From NCBI GenBank assembly GCA_037157565.1, contig JAZHRO010000003.1, forward strand, positions 73,596,501-73,660,500: a stretch of DNA of 64,000 nt. The letters run 5' to 3'. This DNA is from Thalassia testudinum (Eukaryota > Streptophyta > Magnoliopsida > Alismatales > Hydrocharitaceae). Positions 45,562 through 55,708 of the stretch are shown here, one piece after another (the stretch's first letter is position 1; each line of letters opens with the position of its first letter). The notes below the pieces were generated by a model. That model saw only the letters and a list, made by a program, of their open reading frames with translations. It had not been told where the DNA came from and did not search any database. A program made the position numbers and the translations under genes.

Positions 45562-47618
45562 AATACCCCCATGCTTAAGATTTGGTAGTCCCTAGCAAAA
45601 ATGAAAAATAATAGAAGTAATCCGAAGATTTCTTCTTTTCTTATTTCAAAACTTTAGAAATCCAAACAAATGTGAGGTGCTGATAGCCTAGGTAATAGAT
45701 CGAAGTGAAAGAGCCAATTCGCATTGGGAGTTCATACATCACGCTTGGCAAATATTTCTGTCGGGATAGGCAACTACATCCCTCGGGGAAAAAGTAGGTG
45801 ATAATCTGTAATTTGACCCCACCGTTTGGCTTAGGTAGGAGATATCGAGTTGAATGGATTTGTATTAGGTGGCACACACTCATCTGGTGCTACATATAGT
45901 CTAGTGCTGCAAACTCGAGATCTCTAGACTATTAGACAAGTCAACTCTGAGAGAGGTTACACAATTGTGCTCTCTTGATGTTCCTGGGCACTCCCTATTT
46001 TCTTTCTAAGTTCACGAATCTCGCCAGATTTAGAAATTGTACTCACTATTTGGTGGCCTCACATGGCATCTACACTTCAATTAATGTCCTAATAACTCTA
46101 AAACTAAGTTAGAGTCCTCAACCAATATTCAGGCGATCAGAAATACTACATGGTAGGTATGGGTCATATTTAGTGGGACGCGATAGATGTTCTGTTGCCT
46201 CAGAAACAATATTACGTTAGAAACTTTGATTTTTTTTTTAGTAATATGACTATTTCTTCTTTTTCTTCGTTCTGTTTCTTCTTTTCCCCCTTTTTTTTAT
46301 TTCTTATTATTTTTGTTTCTTTTTTAATCAACACAACACGATACAGAATTTTATTTACGAGGCATTATTAGGGATGATGATGGTCAAAAGGAAGTTGTGT
46401 CACTTATTTGGTGGAAGTGCCTATTCTCAGCACCGAGAAGAAATGGATAGGACAAGCATATTTCTGACCTTTGGCATTATTACCCTCCTTCAACCGAGGA
46501 CTCTATGAAGGACGGTCGTAACCATCCACCATAGTTATAGCTTTATTATGACTCAATCTCTGTGCATCTGCCTTATTTGGTGACTCTCAGGAATTCACAA
46601 AAAATACGCACACAGGAACAGAGAGTGAAAACTTTGCCTAACTCTGAAGTATCATCATCTAATTATCCAAAACTTAAGAGTCCTTGCACTAGACATAGCG
46701 CACCAGTAATCTCTCTGCTTTCTTCTCACAAATATAAGGTAGATCTATTATAAGATAGTATGCCTGACTCCCTATGAACTGTCCAAGGGTTTAGTAGACT
46801 TACAAATGCTCATTGGTTTTCCTCAAGGATCCATTACCAAGTCTAAGTGCACGTGAAATAAATGTACTGGATTCTAAAGTTAAGAAATAATTCCGGAAGA
46901 AAAACCTCCACTAACAAAGGTATTTTGCTAGGGACTAACCCATTCAGCTCAAGAAAAGAGAATTTTTTTCTTATGCTATCCTAAATGCATGAATACTTCC
47001 TAAAATGCAAATGCACTCCCCCATGCCTAAATCCTACAATGTCCCCTTGTAAAATTAAAATAGGAGGAGAAAGGAAAAATATCACCTGACATGGTCTGCT
47101 GGGTTGCCTTCCAACAAGCGTTGCATTTTCTATCAGTAGCCAGACTAAGAAGGAACCTATAAGTCTGGTTCCAAACAGAAAAGGTTAGGCCCTAAGAATA
47201 TGCACAACAGTGTAGGCCTCGAAAACAGGTAACCACCGATGTTGGCGAGCTGATGATGCAATGTAATTCTAAATGCTCGCTAGAAGAAATAAAAATAAAA
47301 GATCTCATTTGCTACCTGGGGAGGTCTAGGAATAAGAAAGGGAATTTGAAAAGAGGCCTCCCGAAATGGAATAAGTGGAGGATAACAAGGATCCTCCAAA
47401 GTAGGATGGGTTTTAAAAGGTATAATCATTATTAGTTCAAACCCTTGAATGGCGAGAGTAAAAGATCAAGCATCAATGCATACTCGCCATTCTATCCTAG
47501 GATGTACTGGCCTGATATATTCTCCAGAAAGAATGTACATGAGCAGAGTTCTGAGCCACGGATCGGTTAGGGAGTATAAGGGTTGTTTGTTGTGTTGGAA
47601 GGTAATGGTTAAGTCCAA
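45562..47618 (-). other. TE6 3' noncoding block
   Basis: Holds the LTR-adjacent polypurine tract (AAGCATGGGGGTATT on the minus strand, ending at 45562), a preceding GCTAGGGACTA-type sequence, and the internal tract with ACATTGTAGGATTTAGGCAT (about 47022-47045). The post-ORF motif gggttgccttcc is at about 47101. No intact coding sequence. Confidence 0.55.
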
Positions 47619-49114
47619 TCAGGGCTTAGTTGGTGTTAGGTCCAATTCCAACAATGATTCAGATTGTGTACACTCCCTAACAGTTGTAGACAACTTCAAG
47701 TTATCCTGCCTAGCATTAATGATCGGAGTCATATTTGAAACAAGGGTAGACTCCAAATTACAACTTTTTGATGGTAGGGTCAAAATGTAAGAATCATTAT
47801 CATTCAGCTCATCCCCAGATTCGTTTGGTTCACTCAAATATTTGTCAGGGCATATATGTGATTCATCAGGAGTTGGATCAGTATCCTAATTATTTGTAAA
47901 GGAGGATCAGTCTTAATATTTTGGAGGAAGCCTATATGATTGAATTCGTTATTGCTCTCAAGGTATAAATCCTTAATTGATGTCTTTTGTCCCCGAGAGT
48001 CTCCCATGGACTTCTCATTATTATGTTTGTCCTCGTCTATTATCAACTTCTGTTTTGATGGAGGACGAATCTCAAAAGAAAGGAGGAATATAGATTTAAT
48101 CATATTATTTATATCCTCTGGAGGTAAATCCTCAAATGATAAATAATTCTCCTATGATTCACTCTAGATTTTTAGTCCAAGTTTCTCTGTTGGGGCATCC
48201 TCATCCTCTGAATTAGACTCTTCATATCCCTGAGACCAGAATTGATCATCCTCTATTCCCTTAGGGTCACCAACAATAGGTGCATTTGAATCCTTAGGAT
48301 ATTGAGTGGTAGGTGTTGATTCCCTAAGTGGAGGGTCAAGAGTACGCCCACTAAGGGCAGAATGGGATTCCACCAGATAATTGATAGGGGAACTGATAGG
48401 AATAATACAACCTTGACCTGGGTTGGTAGGGGTAAGGAGAATAATGTCATTGGGGTCAAGGTCCTCAAGAGGTAGCATCTTCCCTTGCTTTTGACTGCAA
48501 TATAATTCAGGTGGATAATAACTATGATCATTATCCTCTAGTGGCCGTATCTCATTGGGAGACTCTAAGTGATGGCTACCTAAAATTGGATCCCAATTTT
48601 CATTAGGTTCCTCAGAATTATTTTCATGATCATGGTTTATTTGGTAGGGATCAAGATTATTGGGAAGCTTGTAGCAAAGTTGTCTTATTTCCTCATTTAA
48701 CTATTGACTTTTCCTCAACATCTCTCCCATTGATTCCATTATTTCCTTTTGTTATTTTTGCATTTCTATCATAAAAGTGGAGAGGCTACTATTATCAGGT
48801 TGGGGAGGATAGTCAATTTCAGGCTCTGGTTGCCTAGGGGTATCGATCCAACCTCAATATGGAAAATCATGAAGGGTGGGAGGGTTGGGTGTTTGCATGG
48901 AAGTATGGATTTCAGGATTGGAAAATCCCACTCCTAGGCTCTGCTCAAAAGTGGGAGTTATCAAGCCAGCACTCCCAGGGTAAGAATGAGAATGATCTCA
49001 TGAATTGTCATTGTTCCCATCAAAGGATGGATACGCTTGAAGCATGGGATCCTGATTAAAAGATGGGAAGTATTGACTCTGATAATCTTAATGATAGGAG
49101 TAAGAGTAATCCAT
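47619..49114 (-). pseudogene. TE6 ORF: decayed homologous-position protein of unknown function
   Basis: The minus-strand frame starts at ATG 49114 (MDYSYSYH) and can be followed to 47834, about 426 codons, with seven in-frame stops. A frameshift leads into the frame 47837-47619. The N-terminal part is Tyr/Ser/Pro-rich, as in TE5. A helical stretch follows (MIEMQK, EIMESMGEMLRKSQ), then an acidic tail (EESNSEDEDAP). Length, composition order and position match the TE5 ORF; residue-level similarity is weak by eye. Inactive. Confidence 0.6.
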
Positions 49115-50315
49115 TACTTTATGCAAAACAATTTTAACTCTCTTAGGATTTAGCAAAATTTAGAATATAAGCTAAAAACATCCTAGAGAGTTCTATTGTC
49201 AAAGCAAATGCAAATTCAACGGGATCTGTTTTTAGTCGATTGTAGGTCTTAGAGTTATATGCTTAGTTGGTGGCCAAACAAGTTTTGCAAAATTTACTCT
49301 TTCTAGGCCAACCTTCGCTGGTGCCTATAACCTACTCACAAGGGATGGAAGTCTCGAATCGAGCCCACACACGAAGAACCGAAGTAACGTGGTGGATAGG
49401 CTTGTTGATTTCCGACTAACTTCCCTTGTGGTGCAAAAGAGGAGAGGTAGAAATTTATCTAGTGACCTTATGTGAGGTGCACAGTGTCAAGTGTGCAAGC
49501 ATACGATCGTGTTTTGATTTTTTTGAAATTCTGTAAACTGGATCCTTTTGCACAAAATTTTCAGTCACAGATTTTAAAGTCCAACCTCTTAAGAGTCTAA
49601 ATTTTTAAATTGACCACTGAATTAATTTGATTCAAGTACTTTAGTGGTCTTAGATTTAGGTTCAATTCATATGCATGACAAGTAATTAATGCTCAAGAGA
49701 AGACGTACTTTACTCCAACTTTCTTCGTGTAGTAATGAATGCAATGCAATAAAAATAAACTAGATGCTGCTCATTTAGTCCTAGATGGTCGTCCTATAGA
49801 TATGCAGCTTCTAGCAGGCAATTCGAATTTTTTTTTATATATAATAAACAAATAGACTTAATCTAACTAACTAACCGAAATTTAGTTCAAACAGTTCAAA
49901 TAATCCTACAATCTAAATAAATGGGAACACGCTACCGAAAATATGCTCTCACATACAAGAATGATAAGAAATAAAGTGGCACTAGGGACACGTTCCCAAA
50001 AATATCCAACAAGGGGTCAAAAGACAGAATTTAAATTCTAATGTCTATCTAACTAAACCTAACTAAAACCTACCGACTAAATCAGAAATAGGCTTCTCCA
50101 TAAGCCTATGTGCTTGGGATCAAGGCCCACGTGTTCCTGTTGCCGTCCTCTAGGTGTCTTCAAGGTCCACCAAAAAGATCGTCGCAGTCGTACACGGCCG
50201 TTGCTTTCGTCGCGTGTTTTTGCACAGAAGAAAATCCACAGTTTGTAATTCAGAAAAGCTTTCAAAATAGCGTAAAAATATCATAAAATTCACAAAAAAT
50301 TAATAGCCATTTTTC
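49115..50315 (-). other. TE6 5' leader
   Basis: Noncoding, between primer-binding site and ORF, about 1.2 kb, as in TE5. Nothing else recognisable. Confidence 0.5.
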
Positions 50316-50334
50316 CTCCTCGGCAATGGTGCCA
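50316..50334 (-). promoter_or_regulatory. TE6 primer-binding site (decayed)
   Basis: Minus strand TGGCACCATTGCCGAGGAG: the TE5 site with two G-to-A changes at former CpG positions. Confidence 0.85.
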
Positions 50335-50336
50335 TT

Positions 50337-52205
50337 TGAAAGAGCGATCATTGTTTTCGTTGAAAACCTTAACATAAAATGATGTGCTGTTGTATTTAAT
50401 CGCGTGGTAGAAAATCGCTTTTCAAAACATTTAAATTTCCAAAACTAACCATGAAGAGTTAGGTCATCTCCATAGGGAGCAATTAGCCTAAAAAGACAAA
50501 GAGTAATAAAGCATAAAGGAATCGGGAATATTAATAGAGATTCATGCTAACTAGTGCTCTCACTTCCAGCATAAATTCTCAATATAGATAATTAATCAAG
50601 AAGAAGAGGGTGCACATGCAAAATTACCACAATATAATATTCTAAATAATGACCTTGGTAATAGCAAACAATGTTAATATTAATCTCCTACCTAATGACA
50701 CTATAATCAATGTCTCATATTGTATGTCATTTAGAATGAGAAATGAATTATATGTAATTTCAAATTAATCTAGGGGTGTCCATACAAATTGTGCAGCAAT
50801 ATAGTAATTCAGAAAATAAATGAACAGTAACTTTGACAATGGCAATTTTCATAATTTTTAATCCTGGAGGAAATAGAGCATTTGCTCTCTCTCCTCCTCG
50901 TGAGAGAAAGAGAGCAATGGTCGGGCTATCATGAGCAAAGGATGTTGGCGAGGATGATGGCAATCCGATGGAGGCGGCGTCGTCGATGGAGATGGCCGAA
51001 GGTGGCCGGCCGGCGGAGGATATGAGGACTGGAGGAGGTTACTACCGCTGTGGCCACGCTTGCTGCAGATGGCGAAGGCGCGCAGTTGGGAGCCTGGCGA
51101 CGGGCGTGCACAAGGTGTTGCAGGTGGGTGCGCACTGCAGTGAAGGGGTGTGCACCTGCAGGTGGGCACATGCTGCAGATGTCTCAGCCCGAAGTGGAGC
51201 TCGAGCAGATGCTTACAGAGGTGCGAGTGCTACAGTAGGCGTGGGGTGCAACAGCAGTAGCAGGAAAGAGGAGGCGCTGGAAGGGAGATGGGCACTGGAG
51301 ATGGTGCTGGCTTGGTGCGGCACGGATGCAGGCATTGTGAGGGAGCCTGTGGTGCTGCGCTAGGGCGAGGCTGCAGGCATGCGATGCGGGGAGGCGCGAG
51401 TGGGGCATCTACGGCACTGGAAGGATTGGTGGTGCTATGGAAGGCGGTGTAGATGGCAGTGAGCACCTGCGGGTGTCGGAGAAGTTGGAGCACCTGTGCG
51501 TAGAGACCTGGCTGGAGGTTGAGGTGGCTTGTGCACGTGCCTACAGATGGCGCGGGCGTTCAGTGGTGTGGGCGGTGCGTGCTTGCTGGTGCAGGGGCGT
51601 GGCTGCAGGCACTTGCAAGGAGATGGGCGCATGGGTATGTGAGCCTGCGGGCTGGCTTGAGAGGTTGGAATGCATGCCTGCAGGTGTGGCTGCAGGATGT
51701 GGCTGAGGCGCATGGTTGGGAGCCTGCCAACTGGCATGTGCAAGGTGGTGCGGGTGGGTGTGCTAAGTAGGCAGAGATGAAGTTGTGCACTGTGCATGCG
51801 TTGGAGTTTTTCCCCGCCAGGGGGAAGATTGCCCTCTTCAGTGCACCCCGCCTCCTCTCTTTTAACTCCTCTCTCTCCCCGCATGTGCCAATCAAGGGAT
51901 TTTCAAATCCCTTTTCTATTTTTGGCCGGCAGGTGTTGGAGGGGAGAGTTACGACTGGCCGAGGGAAAGGAAAAAGATCCTGCCAGCTGTTGGGGAAATT
52001 TGCTCCCCAACCCTTGCTCTTTATAAATATAATACCTGCACATAAAAAAATAACAAAATCATTACATATTAAGTTATAGAATGTTATAAACTTAAATCAT
52101 GATGTGTAGAAATATTCTACAACTTAATTGCAATTATTAATACACCTAAATGGTAGGATTAGAGATACTTAGGCTTAATATTAGTCCATTAAAATGGACT
52201 CATTA
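50337..52205 (-). repeat. TE6 5' LTR (right copy)
   Basis: Plus-strand start TGAAAGAGCGATC, end GGACTCATTA (CA changed to TA). On the minus strand a TATA-like TATTTATAAAG lies at about 52019-52029. Overlapping GC-rich frames at 50858-52079 are artefacts. Confidence 0.88.
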
Positions 52206-52210
52206 GCAAG

Positions 52211-52825
52211 TTGTCATTGGCAACAGCTCATCGGCCGGTTGTCCAGAACCCAGCTCAATAAATGCACTGAAAATTCCCAAAACACTTAGCAAGAAGCGGA
52301 GAAGTAGAATAAACTGGGGAGATATACACTGGATTCACCCTTGTGTTGACCCTGTAAAGAAATAAAAGTAGGGAGAAAGCTACCGGTTGTAAAGATACAC
52401 CTTTAGGCAGAATTCTTTTTTCTAGGTCACCTAAAGGCGTAGAAATCCGAAGTCCGTTTTAACTGCCGGTCAATGAGTCTATCACATTCACAATAAGATG
52501 GTTAAAAGCTAGGGTTCTCCTCAAATCTTGGGTGAGTTGAATGGTAATAGAAAGCCACTCTTAAACCCTAAAACTTGAAAATCCAAAAAAAATTAGAAAA
52601 GAGGAAAAAGAGAAAAAGAAATTTTTCTTTAAATAAGGTGAGGGCTTGAGGCGATCTGCATTTTGGCAAATACTTGAGCACTATTGTGTATTTGAAAGTT
52701 CAGATCCTAAGTAAACATTTTATTAATGACTGGAAATAATCTCAAGCATAAATTATCTAACCTAATTCTTTCATAAATAGCATATAGTTTTTGCTAGAGA
52801 ATAGCAAAAGAAAGGCATGGGGGTA
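52211..52825 (+). promoter_or_regulatory. TE5 3' noncoding block, part 2, with LTR-adjacent polypurine tract
   Basis: Continues TE5 after TE6. At its end TTTTGCTAgagaaTAGCAAAA (about 52790-52810) forms an 8-bp hairpin, followed by AAAGGCATGGGGGTA, then the 3' LTR. Confidence 0.75.
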
Positions 52826-54529
52826 TGATGTAAACATGTTTACACTACTTAAGATGTCTATTAATGCATGTTCTTAAGTATAGAATTGCATTGCATGCTA
52901 TAAATATTGCATAACGTGCATCATTTTGCATTTAGAGTAGTTTGAATAAAATGGAGGCTAATTGTCTCCTTTTATGTTCATGGACAGGGCAAACATTTTA
53001 TCGGGGCCTCGGATCGAAGATCCAACTGTACAGATGTCATCAGGGCGACGGTTGGAGATTAACGACTCTAAGATCACGCTAATTAGACATCTATAAATCA
53101 GATAGAGACCAGGGAACCCTAGAAGATCAAGGGCCAAGCTGGTGTGAATCTGCACTTCAAATGAAAAATCCAACCACACGGATGGATTCGAATCAATGAT
53201 CGCAGCCTAATGGCGCAAAAATCGAGTCAATCTGACACCCGTGGCACCATCGACATCGTCTAGAAGATGGACGGCCAAGATGGTGCCACGTGGCACCATC
53301 TCGACCGTGCAATCGTCTACACGCACCCACTGAAGGCTTCTGCATCCGTCCTTCCCCACCGTTGGATCAAGATCCAACAGCTGCGATGCACCCGCGTTGA
53401 AGTTAGGCGCTCAACACAAATGTGGCCATAGCACATTGGTCAAGCGCTCTAACGCGAAACGAAGGCACGCGTTTGAGCCTCGGCACGCATCAATTGGGGC
53501 GGAGGCTCTAACGTGGGTGAGCGTCAGATCGTGATGGAACGGCTGTGTGCACCCGATAGCGTCCATGTGCTATCGTACGCACGGCGGAGATGCGAGATCG
53601 CACGTGGGCAGGCATGTAGCGCTGGCGGGCGAAGGCGCGATCTATGCCATCTGATCTCGCGATCGGATGGCTAAGATCGTCTAGATGTGCGCGTGCGTTG
53701 AACTCACGGGCAAGCGAGCGGGTGCACGCGCGCCACCCACAACGCCAACATTCAGACCTTTAGCGACTGTTTTATCCGTCACTAAAGGTCCTGAATTAAT
53801 GTTTTAAGAGTTGTAATGACCAAATTGCCCCCACTCATTGCAACTATAAAAGGAGACCCCCTCCACATGAAATTCTCATCCCTTCTTCTCTTCTCTCCCT
53901 CTCCAAAGCTCAGGAGAAGCTTATCCCACACCCGGGATGCTTCTCGTGAGATAAGGTCAATTTTTCATCCCCCTTTCGGAAGCGAATCCCATTCCGACGA
54001 CGTGCTGCCTCGTTCCCATTCTTCCTGCTTCGCCCTCCTTCATCCTCCTTCGTCCAGTCGTCGTCCTGTCCGGTTCATCCTCTAAGCGACTGTCGAGGAG
54101 GATATTTCTCTCCCCATTCTTTTTACTGCTTTCTAGAATATATTTACTGCTCTCTAGAGTAGATTTACTGTTTTCTACTGTAATCATTTTCCCGCTTTAT
54201 AGTGTAATGAACAATCATTCTGATGATAAAATTCTATGTTTATTCTACATCTCATTTTGGTTTTTGTTAGTAACATTCTTTCTCTCTCTTATTCTCTTTC
54301 TCTTTCTTTTCTATTTATTGTAAATAGTTAGTTCTAATCATTTCAATTATTTCGTGACAAATAAAAACAAATGCGTAGTTTTTAAATCAAACGTCCGCCT
54401 CCCTGTGTTCGACCCGGAATTTCCATTTCAGTATAAATTTTATTTGTTGAACACGAGTTCTTCACTTTCATAGTACAATGATAGGTTTCAAAAACCAAAC
54501 ACGTTAGCGTAGCAACTCGACGTTCAACA
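52826..54529 (+). repeat. TE5 3' LTR
   Basis: Starts TGATGTAAACATGTTTACA and ends GTTCA (54526) or GTTCAACA (54529). Colinear with the 5' LTR, with scattered substitutions. TATAAAA at 53845-53851. Confidence 0.85.
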
Positions 54530-55708
54530 GTGGTTGTGAGGCCTTTCTCATGCTTTCAGGTACTCCATCGGGGCTCCACCACTGGCCCGACTTCTCTAAC
54601 TAGGATTGGAATTGTGTATGGTGTGGAAGAATATATGATGTAGGAGGGAAAATAGAGGAAAGAATGGTGCCGTATAGTACAATCAATCAAACCTATCCTT
54701 AGGTGGTTTAGCCTAAAGACCTATAGACTCCTAGGACCCATCTTGAGATGGCAGAAATGATCTGATCTACTTCTATCTAGGCAATCCAACCAATTAGAAG
54801 GAGGGATTGGGGAGAAGGTTCTCCTTTGGCTTGCACCTCCAGTTCCTTTGATACTCCCCAACCACATTTGTTTGATGCTCTCCCCTAGGTACACATCGGA
54901 TGGACCAGTAAAAGTAGATTAATCGAAAAAAATCTTAGTTGGAGTCCCAAAGAGCGTGTTAATCCTTAAGGCCAACGTCTACTCAGTTTTAATTAAGCTT
55001 GGGATGATTGTGTTCTTAGAATGTGGTGGGCCCTTTAGATAGGTTGTGCCCTTAATGATCAATTAAAATGTTTGTGTGTGCACAACCAGGGTTTTCAAAC
55101 AAGGTTATTTGATGATGTGACTTTTAGGGTTTAACTTTATTTAGTAGCTTTTAGGGTTTCATCTTTATGTTCGTTCAATAGAACACTCCATGTTTTGAAA
55201 CTGCCAGTGATGATATACTCCTTTAAAATTCAAAAATAATGTGGAGTGCCTGGTTCAGCCCTAAAAATCAACCCTATGGGGCAAGCTACTGATGAATCAA
55301 TTTTAATTTGAGTGGTGCAGCCCAAACAATTCAAGCAATTGGCTTGATGCACCACTTAATTAAGGCACAAAAGAATATTTAACCTAATCAAATTTCTACT
55401 TACTTTTGCATATTAAGTTGAAGTGTATCGGGTCCACAGGTCAGATCTCGGGTTAAGTAGTAGGATCAAAGTGATTGTGCACCTTAAGATGTGAATTTGT
55501 TGGTGTTAAGTGTGTAACTTTCAGTAAATTCCACAATTGGGTAGTTTTTTTTTTTAATTTATGTGGGTGGGTGAGGTTAGTGGAGTGACAATCAAACAAC
55601 CAAGATCTAACCTTGGGTTTTGCAAGCACCTAAGTTGATTTGGGTCTGAGTTATTTGTGTGGTGAAATGAAATCTAGGTTGGGGGTGGTGGGGATACACT
55701 TACATAAC
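54530..55708 (-). mobile_element. Leader remnant of another minus-strand Athila-like element
   Basis: Reverse complement of the TE5 leader type: cctaaagacctatagactcc (54711-54730) and aaggccaacgtctactcag (54969-54987) match 40930-41210 in opposite orientation. No LTR, primer-binding site or ORF is attached. The left edge coincides with the TE5 end, the right edge with the TE7 insertion. Confidence 0.55.

Larger units (their letters stand above)
43757..52205 (-). mobile_element. TE6: minus-strand non-autonomous element nested in TE5
   Basis: LTRs 43757-45561 and 50337-52205 are flanked by perfect GCAAG duplications (43752-43756 and 52206-52210). On the minus strand the order is LTR, primer-binding site (50334-50316), leader, decayed ORF (49114-47834 and further), internal polypurine tract (about 47050-47015), noncoding block, LTR-adjacent tract (about 45575-45562), LTR. 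No gag-pol motif is seen. The architecture equals TE5 and TE7. Confidence 0.88.
38388..54529 (+). mobile_element. TE5: non-autonomous Athila-like element with a single unknown ORF (contains TE6)
   Basis: Two LTRs (38388-40083 and 52826-54526 or 54529) begin TGATGTAAACA. A primer-binding site follows the first, and GCATGGGGGTA precedes the second. Without TE6 the interior is about 4.3 kb: a 1.16-kb leader, a 418-codon ORF and 3' noncoding DNA. No gag, protease, reverse transcriptase or integrase motif is present. The flanks ATGGC (38383-38387) and GTGGT (54530-54534) match at three of five positions, and the two sides belong to different host elements, so the ends may have been reshuffled. Confidence 0.8.
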
